NCBI GenBank assembly: GCA_038496675.1 | Contig: CM076660.1 | Location: 6,917,149 to 6,981,148, forward strand | DNA length: 64,000 bases | Direction: 5' to 3' | From: Rachycentron canadum | Lineage: Eukaryota; Chordata; Actinopteri; Carangiformes; Rachycentridae | Shown: positions 48,108 through 59,294 of the stretch, piece after piece | How the letters are laid out: every line of letters starts with the position of its first letter | Position numbering within the stretch: the stretch's first letter is position 1 | Made by a program: the position numbers and the translations under genes | The notes under the pieces: model-generated | What the model was told of the DNA's origin: nothing | Databases searched by the model: none | The model's input: the letters and a program-made list of their open reading frames with translations, nothing else

Positions 48108-50484
48108 CTAAATTAATTTTAAAAATTAAGTATTTAGTTCTACAAAGGCACCCAAGATTTATGATGCTGTCCTCCGCCCTCAATAATATTACATATAAAA
48201 GCCTGTCCAGGATCAGTATATTGAGTATATAGAGTTATTTTTATCATATTCCAAGTGAGTGTTATTATTATTGAACGTATACAGTGTTATGTGTGTTACT
48301 CAAGTCCATTCATTCCTGTAGAAAATGCTGTTCTTTAAAGATTGGTTGCAGATACAGTATGTAGCTTGGTCTTGTAGTTTTTAAGTGTCACTAAAACAAA
48401 GTAAAAGCTGATTTTACTGGGGACTTGTTTCTGAAATGTGTCAGTGCACTCATGAACTTTTCCAGCAGCAGGCACAGTATAAAGGATTGACTCGAAATAA
48501 ACTGCCGTGATTAGTGTTCATTGCAATGAAGGATTTTGTTATCCAGTGCAATGCAGTGTAAGTTCTTGGTGTGTTTTTGGACACAAATATAGATCTATGG
48601 CAGCTCTATTGGTTAATTAATAGTATTTTATTTGCAAATCACTCTGTGTATTGTGGCAACTTCAGAAGCAAAGATGGTCATGCAGATTCATTGGGCATTT
48701 GTGTTTGTACTATCACAGCGCTTCCCCTTTTAAGTGTACATGTTGGCCACATTTGTTCTAGCCTTTCTGTAAGAGATGGTGAAAATATTGCTTGAAGGCA
48801 ACAGTGTCGCCATTAAAGGGGAGGCTGAAAAAAAGACTGCTGGATGGTGCAATTATCTTTCTGGTATGAAAACTATTTGTAAACACAGTGCATCACCCAC
48901 TACTGAGTGCATGGCTTTCATTGCCAAGAGACCATTCGTCCCCTCACTGCTTTACGCGTTTATTCTGCTCATAAATAGCTAAATATCACAGACCAGAGCA
49001 AACAACCATAATTCACAAAACTCCCATCTCCCTCCAGTAATTAGCCCTCCCCACCATTTCCTCCTCTGCAAGTACTTAATATTTCTAGAACGAAGTGGTG
49101 TCTCACAAATTATTTTAAACAGCGTCTCATCCTTAACATTTGGTGTTTTCAAATGTAAAACTTCCTAAATAATGTGATAATAGTCTTCACTCAAATATTT
49201 TAACAATAACAACCTTCATGAATAATTCAAGAGTAGAGAAATATATAAATAATGTTTAATTGAATACTACTGGGAAATTACAAACCACCAGGACAAAACA
49301 AAACATACAATAACCTCCTTGATAACTGATCTTTTTTGTTCACACATTCTTTTGTTACATTGTCAAGATTTAGCAGAATTTAGGTTTCAGCTGAAGAACC
49401 CAATGAACTCATGAACTGCTTCTTTTTATAAACAGTCCACACAAATAGCCTCTTTAAAAGAGAATAATATAACAAACATGTATTCCCGAAATGGCAAAAA
49501 AATGTTTTGGGTGTGCACCAAATATATTTGGTACAAGAACTAGGAAATTTACATATTACCTTGTGAATTTTAAATTGTTAAAACCGCCCCTGCTCTTTTT
49601 GGTGAATTAAGCAGAGCTTTGTTCCAGCTTTGATTCTTATTTCTGTTCAGGGGTTTTGGCTTTTGAGAGGATAGTTGCTGCACAACTAGCTGTTTCTGTA
49701 AACACACTGTTTGGTTGATAATTCTGGATCATAATTCTGGGTTCACAGTTGACCAGCTGGTTGGATGACTTTGACTTTTATAGTCCCAGAACCAAACATA
49801 ATGATTACTGCTCTTTCTGTTTCCTTCAGTTGCATCCTGTCTTTGTGGTTCAGTCCCTCTCATAAAAGAAGAACTGAAGTCACCTGAAACAATTTCAGTT
49901 TGCGATGATGACAGCTCAGCTGGATCAGCTGTCAGTCTGCAGGTGCTAAGAGCTTTTTATGCACTGGAGTTTATAATTTCACAAATAAAATGACGTACTG
50001 TCAAAACAATAAGGACATCCAGTGCAACAGTATAGTGACATCCTCCATCATGATACAGTTGACTGTGAAGTATGATAAATTGTTGGACTGCAGCTATACA
50101 TTCATTAAAAAGCAGTAGTCTTATTTATTAACCACAGTTTGCTTAGACACTGAAAGCTAATAAGCTAACAAAGCTTTAATTATTTTTTAATTATTTGCAT
50201 CTGCATTTATTGATGGTCTGTTTATAAATTCATGATGTAATTGTCCAGGTTATGATGAGAATATCTCCTTGTGTGTAGAAATTATTTAGTAGTGTGTATG
50301 TTATACTGAGAGTGGAAATATGTAAATATCTCAAGTTGAAATATTCTTTCTACCTGATGCACAGGGTTTTTCAGCCTGAGAGAAAGCAGCGCTGAAAGAC
50401 AATAGACGCTTCTTCTTTTAAGCTGTATCACAGATTAAACAATGCAAACTTTTCACTGTAAATATATTGTGATGCCAGTGAGAA

Positions 50485-50496
50485 AGGTGGGGGTGG
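50485..50496. repeat. G-rich tract entering a gap
   Basis: gaaaggtgggggtgg runs into N at 50497. Confidence 0.8.
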
Positions 50497-50887
50497 NNNN
50501 NNNNNNNNNNNNNNNNNNNNNNNNNNNNNNNNNNNNNNNNNNNNNNNNNNNNNNNNNNNNNNNNNNNNNNNNNNNNNNNNNNNNNNNNNNNNNNNNNNNN
50601 NNNNNNNNNNNNNNNNNNNNNNNNNNNNNNNNNNNNNNNNNNNNNNNNNNNNNNNNNNNNNNNNNNNNNNNNNNNNNNNNNNNNNNNNNNNNNNNNNNNN
50701 NNNNNNNNNNNNNNNNNNNNNNNNNNNNNNNNNNNNNNNNNNNNNNNNNNNNNNNNNNNNNNNNNNNNNNNNNNNNNNNNNNNNNNNNNNNNNNNNNNNN
50801 NNNNNNNNNNNNNNNNNNNNNNNNNNNNNNNNNNNNNNNNNNNNNNNNNNNNNNNNNNNNNNNNNNNNNNNNNNNNNNNNNNNNNNN
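50497..50887. other. Assembly gap (391 N)
   Basis: Run of 391 N flanked by G-rich sequence on both sides. The missing piece is probably a long poly-G or GGT array, which sequences poorly. Confidence 0.99.
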
Positions 50888-50912
50888 GGGGGGGTGGGGG
50901 GGGGGGGGGGGG
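50888..50912 (+). repeat. Poly-G tract
   Basis: A 25-base tract of G interrupted by one T. Four or more G runs of three are available, so it can form a G-quadruplex. Confidence 0.95.
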
Positions 50913-51034
50913 TAGATGAGTGTCTTTGACAACTAGTGCAAAGTCTTTGAACAGAAACATTTTTCAAAAACATTTCTGCCTCAGCTTCATGCAGAATGCA
51001 GGTGTATGGAGTTTGCCACCACTGCTGCCATGAA

Positions 51035-51160
51035 CCTAATAACCATACAGTATATTGTGAAGTTATTCAGATTCTTTTCACATTACCCCATAATGACAAA
51101 CAAAATAAAATTGTTAATTTCTTAAAAAGCAAAAACTGAAACTGAGACTGATTGATCTAT
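51035..51160 (-). mobile_element. Tc1-like transposon B remnant (terminal fragment)
   Basis: gaagttattcagattctttt, then cattaccccataatgacaaa and ttaatttcttaaaaagcaaa aactgaaactga. These are the terminal-repeat-side motifs of the family also present at 15.0 kb, in the same orientation. Only the end survives. Confidence 0.65.
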
Positions 51161-51420
51161 CCTTCCTCCCTGCATGCCCATACTATTCCTCCAAAGACAT
51201 GTTTGTTTTTTGTGAATTTATCACATATTACAGACTTCTCTCAGTGACGCCATCTTTACATAATTATGCCCAGTGAGAGAAAAACTGCATCTAGTGGTAG
51301 ATGATATGACGCCAGGTAATTCACAATATGTCTTATTGTAATATGTCATTATCTAAAAATACATCTTAAAATGGAAAACAGCCTAGATATTTTAAAATCA
51401 TATGTAATAGACAAATGTAA

Positions 51421-51500
51421 GAGCGATGTTGATCCTCTCATCTAACTCTCAGCAGGAAAGCAAATAAGTATATATTTCTCAAAACATCCTAGCCATTCAA
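51421..51500 (-). repeat. Percomorph interspersed repeat A, copy 3 (fragment)
   Basis: gttgatcctctcatctaact, then ctcagcaggaaagcaaataa and gtatatatttctcaaaacat. This is the reverse complement of the repeat head, as in the copy at 29.9 kb. Confidence 0.6.
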
Positions 51501-51504
51501 TTCA

Positions 51505-53980
51505 TGTATGACATCCATTGGCTGTTTTTGTCTGTCACTCTGATCCATGTCATTATAAGGATATCAACAGTCAGCCATGAAAACGGACAGAATGAGTTTG
51601 TGTATGGGAAATGCTGCTGGATACAAGTTGACCCAGTAAAGACGAGAAAAATAAAAAATAATTAGCGGTTGTATTTTAGGCCAAAGACATATCTGGCAAT
51701 GGAGGTATTAATAAAAGGATAATAAACAGGGTGGAAGGAAAACAGAGTGGCAATGAGAGACACAGTGGTGAGAGAGATGTGGGGACTACATATCAGGTGT
51801 AAATTAGGTGTATGCAGCCTCTAAGGAAGGGCAGGAGTGCTGAAGCAAGCTAAAATCACCCTTCCTTTAGCCTTCTCCTTTGTCAGTAGTATTGACCCAG
51901 AGGCACTGACACCAGATCTGTATCACATTTAATATAATCAGGGCTGTGTTTTCTGTCCAGGGTGCACAGTGACTACAGATAGATAAGAGTAAACACCCAG
52001 CAAAAGCACTGCGAGTGGAGTCAACAGGTGGTGGAGAGTCGTGGTTAAAACCTCCAGCATTGAAACTACACCAGACCCCTCCTGGCAAAGAAACAAGTCC
52101 TCGTTGTTTCTGAATAAAATGAGAACTGCTTTGTCTCTCATGAGAGAATAAGATCGGCCAATTCTACCTCACTCAGACTGGGGGAGTAGCCCATGGGAGC
52201 ACTGTTTGTCACAAATTCACACTTTTGACTCATGGCTTTCTGCCCTAAAATGGCATTGGACTCTCTTTTAAAGAAGATGCATGATACATTTTTTTCAGTC
52301 AATTATTGCAGTGTCATGGCAATTGTGTTGGGATATAGCTGCCTGTTTACACAACCAGCAGACACAGAGCACCATTATCATTTGTAAGTCTAATTTTCTC
52401 TCTCTCTGTTAGCTCAGTTTAGTCTCAATTATACCAAGGGAAATATATGACTGTCTTCTATCCAAATGTACCTGTAAACACACATATTACATGTCTCTCC
52501 TGTGTGCAGTACACATTACTTCTGATAACATGTTATACTAATTAATGATAGTCATTGACAGCATGGGGCAGCTTCCTTCATGAATTCAGGCAGCTCATAA
52601 ATATCAACACCTACTATGAAGCCAAACCAAGACAGGTAAGTCAACGAATCCATCTATGTGAAAAAGAAATGTGTCACCTAAACAACAAATACAAGATGAG
52701 TTTATATTTCTTTTAAAATTTCCTTTCACTTCTCTTCCTCTCTGCCTGCCTCTCCCTGTCTCACTATGTTTTCACACACAGTTGGATAATGTGAAAATTA
52801 TTCATGAAAACCAAGTCAGCAACATCTCTATTGTATGCAGTCATATAATGCACAGCCACTCCAAAGTTTCCCTGCAACAGCAGCTCTGGACTCACACTCC
52901 TGTCCTCACAGAGGCAGGATACAATACAGAAAATACTAGTAAACAACACAATGAATGTTCTTGTTTTCTGGAGCCTAGACACTTTCCACAACACTTTAGA
53001 CACATTCCTGGCACCACAGGAGCCAGAAATGATATAAATAATGTCACTGACGATCTACGTCCTCAAATGAATAAAATATATCAGGGCTTCTTACTCATTT
53101 CCAAAGGGACTCAGCACAACTTCTGATGGAATAGTGGAAACTTTAAGTTTCATCTTGCACATGCATGTTTCAGTATTTGGGACTCAGTCAGTCAGCGACA
53201 TTCAGCCGTGAGGGCTTGTCTTTTCAGCAAAAAAGATTTAAAAAATAAGAAGTAAATAAAATGACTGATGGCAGTCACTTGTGAAATAGAGGTATGGAGC
53301 ATTTGTAAGTGATCCTGTCTTGTAGCTCAAGTTGGTCTGGTCATACTTAAATAATCCTCCGAACATCTCATTTTTATGCTATTTAAAATAAAAGTGATGA
53401 TTCATGTTAATTAAATATTGATTTAATTAGACATATCTTTCAGTAATGTATATTTAAGTAACTACATCAGTTATTGATAATTATAGCGGAACTGCAGCCT
53501 TGCTGGTGTTTTGGTATTGTGTTGTGCTCCTGTAACTGCTACTCAAAGCAAAATTACAGTTTATGTAAATTTGGTATTGGTATTTACTACTTTGTATTTT
53601 GGTTGTTTTGTCCCTTGGCAAAATGTCTCTTGTGTAATGAGGCCTTACAGGCTTTTCAGGCATGCTCACTTTTTTGTAGACTTTGACTTTGTTGTAGAAA
53701 TGTGGCAGAATTTCACAACTTCAGCAGCTACTATGGTGGATACCAGGTCATCGCAGCTACTGGAAACACAGGGCAGAACTACAAATTAGTTCAAGGAATT
53801 ATTTTTGGAATAATCCTTGAATAACAATAAATATGGCAATACTTAATCTGAGTGTTACTCCAGTACATTTGAGTCTGTATTCCTTTATGATATATACCTG
53901 ACAGAGACACAGAGATAAACAGTACCTTCATAAATATGGTGTATTTCTATGTTGTAGATTTAACTAATATGTAAGTATTT
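51505..53980. other. Non-coding DNA with one candidate exon
   Basis: Unique-looking sequence. The 151-codon + frame at 52671-53126 has no domain, crosses a polypyrimidine tract and is not called. The candidate exon at 52562-52635 is listed separately. Confidence 0.45.
52562..52635 (+). other. Weak candidate coding exon (74 nt)
   Basis: A branch-point-like tactaat (52536-52542) lies about 20 nt before an AG (52560-52561). The 74 nt that follow end in a full consensus donor acag|gtaagt at 52636. One frame is open for 24 codons, begins WGSFLHEF and ends NTYYEAKPRQ exactly at the donor in phase 0. The other two frames are closed. The residue mix looks protein-like, but the pyrimidine tract is poor and I do not recognise the family. 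It lies downstream of the + strand exon model at 36 kb, so it could be an exon of the same gene. Confidence 0.28.
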
Positions 53981-53982
53981 AA

Positions 53983-54002
53983 ATAGCATTAGATAGCATT
54001 AG
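53983..54002 (+). repeat. 10-bp tandem duplication beside a SINE
   Basis: tagcattaga occurs twice in direct succession, immediately before the SINE tail. Confidence 0.85.
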
Positions 54003-54248
54003 ACTTGACAGGATTCATTCTTAAGAATAAGTTCATTGCAGGGCTGACTTATAGACAGAGACACGGTCACGTCTACGGGCAATTTAGAGTCACCAATTAA
54101 CCTAAACATGCATGTCTTTGGATTGTGGGAGGAAGCCGAAGGGAACAGGGCGAACATGCAAACTCCACAGAGAAAGGCCCCAGGGTTTGAATACAGAATC
54201 TTTTTGCTGTGAGGAGACAGTACCATCCGCTGCACCACCATGCCACCC
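54003..54248 (-). mobile_element. tRNA-derived SINE, diverged
   Basis: On the - strand the element opens with ggtggcatggtggtgcagcg (from 54246 down), a diverged A box, and continues with ctgtattcaaaccctgg, a diverged B box of the ggttcgaatcc type. It then has agtttgcatgttcgccct, ttcctcccacaatccaaag, acatgcatgtttaggttaat and tggtgactctaaattgcccg. This order matches one of the most abundant fish SINEs. About 245 bp, probably near full length, with mutated polymerase III boxes, so likely inactive. Confidence 0.85.
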
Positions 54249-54249
54249 C

Positions 54250-57200
54250 TTCCTCAGCTGTGTGAAGGTTTCACTTTCTGTTTTGATCCACTCATCAGCG
54301 TTCAACAGGTACTGTCTAAACAAAGTGTTTTCTAACAAGTCTGTCAGCTCTGTATATTACTGGTAAAAATAGCAAGAGAAGATCTCTATGACTCTCTCTC
54401 ACTGGCTCTCTCAGTCTCTCTCTCTTTTGTTTTATAACCATCTAACCCAATCTGATAGCAACTAATGAGTGTGATTACTTTAGAAGCTGCTAATAGCTGT
54501 AGCTAATCCCCCCTCTGCCCCCTTTCATTTCATCTCACTCTGCTCCTCCTGCATCACCCCACACATCTCTCAGCTTTTTGACTTTGCATGCCATTATTAT
54601 TAAATGTGCTGCTCCCTGAATTTCCCCCCTTGTTATCACCTATTATCCATCACTAATGACAGCTGGCAATGTTGTAAATGTTCCACTTGAAGCAGAATTT
54701 GTTGCAGCGTGTGTGTTATGACAGTGTTAATGCTGCGCTGTTCTCTAAGTAGAAATACTGCACATGAACAACACCTAAGTAGGAATCAGTCTGACTAACC
54801 TGTAAATGACATCTAAACATTTTCACTTTTTGTCAAACTGAAATGGAAAAGTCTGTCTTTCTTTTCACACCTGGTTTACACTTCCTCTCTCTTTTGATGA
54901 CTACAAACAAACAAAATTTATTCAGGACACGAATCACATTCCCTATATTTTTTGGTGCAGGTTTTAGATGAGCTTTTCAAAATGAAGGTTAAAAGGTGGT
55001 GCTGACTACAAGTCCCCAGAGAAGCCAGAGTAAATGAATTTCTATAGTTATGTACACAAAAAATGTAAATATTCTGCCAGTGTAAGATTGACTGATCTCA
55101 CGGTTCTTCTTTTTCCACTAATTGAGATCAGTGGCTGGATTGGGGGGGGGGGCATTCTGCGTATACTGATACCAATTTTTCCTTTGAAATATAATCAATA
55201 TTATTTTGTTCTAATTAAAGTCTTGGAAATGCCACAAGGTCTCATGTTGGAACACACTTGAAGCTAATAAGTGTATGAGCAGAACGTGTATGAGAGTAAC
55301 GTATCAAACAACCCTATAGCAAACTGGGTGGGGGGGTTGTTAGGTGAGATATTTGTTGTTGTAGTGCATGAATGAATGTGATAAGGGCGTGAGAGAGGGG
55401 ATTCAGAGCGATACTTCAAAGAGGAAAAGCATGGAATCACATCGAAAAATCCTTCTCTCAAGGTTATCACTCTTTCCACCACACTGTTTTACTTTTCTCT
55501 GTGTGCATGTTGAGCAGTGATAAGGTAAATTAAAGCCACATAATGAGCAATGGATACATGTGCACACAACTGTACTGATGAATGCAAAGCACTAACTGAA
55601 CCTGAACCTATTATGCTGGCTGAACTTACCAAAAGAAGGAAATACATAAGTCTTCAGCTCCCACCCACAAATGAGTAAAAGGTCTCAAAGAGACATTCAG
55701 ATATAGCATCTGTTTTTATTCTACTTCTGACCTATAAAATGATTTGTGCACAAATGCAAGAGCATTGAGTTTCTCTCGGTCACTGTAAAAATCCATTTGG
55801 AAGACTTACACTCTTACACCATGGAGGGTGTTGAAAGGACATCGCATGCATTTAAATGTCCTGGTGGGTTAGGACTTTATTTGTACAAGGACATGCACAA
55901 ATGGAAAATGCATGCAGAAGTAGGTTGTATGTCCAGATTGTAGATCAGGAGCCGCATGTGTTTTACTAAGTGCCATGTCCACTTATTGTTTTGATGTAGT
56001 TTCCTGTCTGGTTTGGCTTATAAATATAATTCCCCCCTCTGCTTGACTTGTTTGTCTTAGACACACACACACATACACACTGTAAACCTTCTTACTCCTT
56101 TAAACCTTTCACTCCCCCTCCTCTGTTTTGCAGCAAGAATATTATAATATTTCTGCTCCTCATAAATCACAGTGACAGGGAAGGGCCACATTACACCTGA
56201 GTATAGGAACTCCCCACTTTCTGTCTTCTTTCTTCCTTACCTTTTTATCACACCCTTTCTTATTTGCGCTCTTTTTCCCTGTGCCTCCCTCAGGGATCGA
56301 CACATGACTTCTCATCAGTGCGGGAGAACGTCAACAGCAGCCTTGTCCCCTGGGTGTGTGTTTTTAACTCTCCCTAATTGGCATGTGCATCATGACACAA
56401 CAGTAGGCTTGTGTGCTTTCACAGCAACAAAAGACCTCTAGTAAACCTAGCCAGCACAGCCTATATGCAACACCTATCTAAAACTTGTGACATATCCTTT
56501 AAGATAAAAAACGGAAAAAGAAAACAGTCACAGTGATGCTTGGAGGAGACAGAGCCACTGAAAACACACTCATTTGGGAGCTGCCTTGCCTTGAAGCAGG
56601 TCCAGGGACCACACCTATTAAACAGTTGGTGTTATCCCTGCCTAACTACCGGGTCCCAGCTGGGCTCTTTGATAACATGGAGATGCTCACAGGGTTCTGT
56701 CTACCTGCAGGATACAGCTGTCTGGTCAGTGATGTCTCTATATAAACATGCAAGTATTATTCATTCTTACCATCTGAAGCCTGTTGAAGCCCTTGTTTTG
56801 TGTTTCCATCTTTCAGCCAGTAAACAAAACATGCACTGCTGACATCGTCTCACCAGGTGCAATTCTGCCTTCAAGTTTTTGGTTTCCATGTCTTTCATGA
56901 CAGTGCAAATATCATCTTGTAGAGACTTGGTTGATGTAGCAGATGATCTGTCTATCCAAGTTAAAGCCCCATCAATTATTTTTTGTCACTTGGGCACAGA
57001 ATAACTTCCAGAACAAGCTGACACTCAACTCTAATACAGTCTTGCTTATAAAGTGGTTATGGCTAATACACATTCAGCAGACATGAAGCAACTTTATTAT
57101 CCCATGTGGGTGTTATTTCTGCCTATGCCAGACAAATGGTCACTTCCTGTACCTCTAGTTTCCATTTTTTTTTTTGAGTGACTTCCATCTGTCTGTCAAA

Positions 57201-57415
57201 GGGTTGATAATTGTCATTTCCCCTTTTACTTGCTTTTAATCACTGTGTTCAATGTTGATTGAAAATGACTGATTATTACGTCTTTTGTTCAAATTAAAAA
57301 ATTTTTTAACTATACTTATACATTTTCTTCTTGTTTGTCCACTGTGTTTGATCTTCTGGCAACCTAGTTCATCACTGCATTGCATCTTTCCAGCTGAATC
57401 ACTGTCTATTCATTA
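54250..57415. other. Non-coding DNA; possible conserved element at 54440-54690
   Basis: 54440-54690 carries repeated TAAT-type cores (ctaatgagtg, ctaatagctg, gctaatccccc, actaatgacagctgg) and a CAGCTG E-box in complex sequence, which suggests an enhancer-like element. A G9-10 run lies at about 55142-55151 and a CACA run at about 56062-56080. Frames are under 101 codons without domains. Confidence 0.4.
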
Positions 57416-57424
57416 CTTTGACTG

Positions 57425-58230
57425 AAGTAAAGCCAAGCAGCAACCTCTGATACTGAAAGATGAAGCCAACACTGAAGTGCAAAAAACTGCAGTTCTTTGA
57501 GCAGCCACTTGAGGCTGGCTCCAAGACCGAGTCAATCCCGAGAGACTCCCTTGAAAAACAGTTTTCATCTCTAGTTTATTTTCCTCTTCATGACAACTGT
57601 GTGGTGGTTTAATTTAATAATTTTTCCTCATTCTGATGAAGGCATGGCCATTTTGATTGAAGGGTGTCTGTTGTCACAGTCCAGTAGCTGCTCTTCATCA
57701 CCTCAGAGAATTCAAATCACTAAATGTGACCCTGCACTGTGGTGTATGTGCCCTTTTAAATAAATTTCAGGCAAATAATGTATCTTGTTGTTCTCTCATG
57801 ATTCACAGAACATGAGGAAATCCTTATGAAGTTCATAAAAGGTTTTTTTTTTAATATATGTTAGCACTAATTAGCAGGTAATGGTGTCTGCGCTCACCGT
57901 ACATGGCTTGTTAGCGTCGTTAGATCATTTACTGAGAAAATTAACCAGCAAATGAGCTAGTCTACGAGCAAGATGTCCACATGCCCAGCTGTGCTAACTA
58001 TGCTAAACGGAGCATATGCATCCCACAGTTGTTAAACTAACATGCACTGAAGTCTCGGCTCCACGCCCATCCCTCCTCTTTGGATTTTGTGGATTAGCGA
58101 AGAACTAGGCGGAGTCTGCCACTGCTAAAATGGCGTTAGCAGAGCGGTCCACTTTGAGCTTCTGCACCTCTCTCCATATCGACGCATCACTGATGCTACA
58201 TTCATCTTTAAATGCAGTCTGAGTAAAGCT
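57425..58230 (-). repeat. Percomorph long repeat F, copy 2 (longer relative)
   Basis: cagcaacctctgatactgaa, aagccaacactgaagtgcaa, ccacttgaggctggctccaa, tcttcatgacaactgtgtgg, cggctccacgcccatccctc, agcagagcggtccactttga and cttctgcacctctctccata appear in order. They match successive parts of a common percomorph repeat. aagccaacactgaagtgc is the reverse complement (two mismatches) of gcacttcagcattggctt at 43842-43859, which ties it to the 43.5-kb copy in opposite orientation. About 800 bp, no coding capacity. The strand label is relative to the 43.5-kb copy and has no other meaning. Confidence 0.75.
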
Positions 58231-58439
58231 GGGAAATCTTTACTGTGATGGGTGACTTACTGTATATGATGGTGATTAACATACAGAAGCAGGATGAACA
58301 GATGTCAGTGGTCCAGTCAGTAGAATCAGCAAAACTTGTCTGGTAAATGCACATTAAAGCATAGATGCTCGTCGTAACATTGACATTTATCAAGGAGATG
58401 AGGCAGGTTTTTTACAAATGTCAAATACAGCCTCATACA

Positions 58440-59290
58440 TTCAGGAGGACTTTATTATCATCATATATTCATGCATTTATTCAATCGGAAAGTCATGTGG
58501 CAGCAATGCAATGGATAAAATCATGCAGATACAGGCCAGGAGCTTCAGTTAATGGTCACATCAAACATCAGAATGAAGGAAAAATGTGATCTCACTGACT
58601 TTGACCAAGGTATGGATGTTGTTGGTACCAGACGGGCCAGTTTGAGTATTTTTGAAAGTGCTGATCTTGTGGGATTTTCACACCCAACGGGTTCCAGAGT
58701 TTACTCAGAAAGGTGCCAAAAACAAACAAAAAAAACATTCAGCTGTTCTGTGGCCATAAACACCTTGTTTCACCACCTCTAAAACTGTGCAGAAAAGTAT
58801 CTCACAATGAGGAGGATGAGCTACAGCAGTAGTCTGAGGCTGCAGTGGGCACAGGTTTACCAAAACCGGACAGTTGAAGACTGGAAAATGTACCGTTCTG
58901 ATGAATCTGGATTTCTGCTGAAGCACGCAGATGGTACAATCAGAAGTTGGCATTAACAGCATGAATCCATGGACTAAACGTCTCTTGTGTCAAGAGTCCA
59001 GGCTGGTGGTTATGATGTAGAGAATATTTTCTTGGCACATGATTGGTCCCTTAATAATAATCAGTCATCGTTTGAATGCCACAGCCATTACTGCTTACTG
59101 TGTGCATCCCTTTATGGCCACAATTAACTATCTACTAATGGCTCTTTCCGGTATGAAAATGTACCATGTCACTAAGCAAAAGTTGTCTCCAACTGGTTTC
59201 ATGGACATAACAGCAAGTTCAGTCTCACTTCAGTGACATCTTGAGGCCTTTTTGAGAGAAAGGGGGGTCGTACCATCAGCAAGTTATAAG
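58440..59290 (+). pseudogene. Decayed Tc1-like transposon A with transposase remnant
   Basis: A cut-and-paste DNA transposon of the Tc1/mariner group, now inactive. The left end shows tcaggaggactttatta, a worn terminal repeat. At 58516-58740 the frame reads CDLTDFDQGMDVVGTRRA then LVGFSHPTGSRVY, which matches the N-terminal helix-turn-helix DNA-binding part of the transposase. From 58805 onward come ctgcagtgggcacaggttta, cagttgaagactggaaaa, tctgatgaatctggatttct, gtccaggctggtggttatga and ccctttatggccacaatta, all from the catalytic part. The region before the first catalytic Asp and the stretch around the third catalytic residue are deleted. Length is about 850 bp against roughly 1.3 kb expected for a full element. 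Stops and frameshifts are present. The right end is agagaaaggggggtcgtacc. Confidence 0.9.
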
Positions 59291-59294
59291 AACA

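Larger units (their letters stand above)
44040..50480. other. Non-coding DNA with minor repeats
   Basis: A tandem of ggggtataattat/ggggtataatttt at 44814-44839, a 20-bp imperfect duplication at 46496-46535 carrying GTGACC motifs, an AT-rich perfect hairpin at 46110-46140 and an (ATT)n run at about 48069-48107. The block 44390-44640 weakly resembles a percomorph repeat. Frames are all below 95 codons and have no domains. Confidence 0.45.

Noticed and set aside
50418..50973. Proline- or glycine-rich frames
   Set aside because: Translate poly-G/C next to the gap.
52671..53126. 151-codon + strand frame
   Set aside because: Crosses a pyrimidine tract, no conserved motif, no start context or splice fit.
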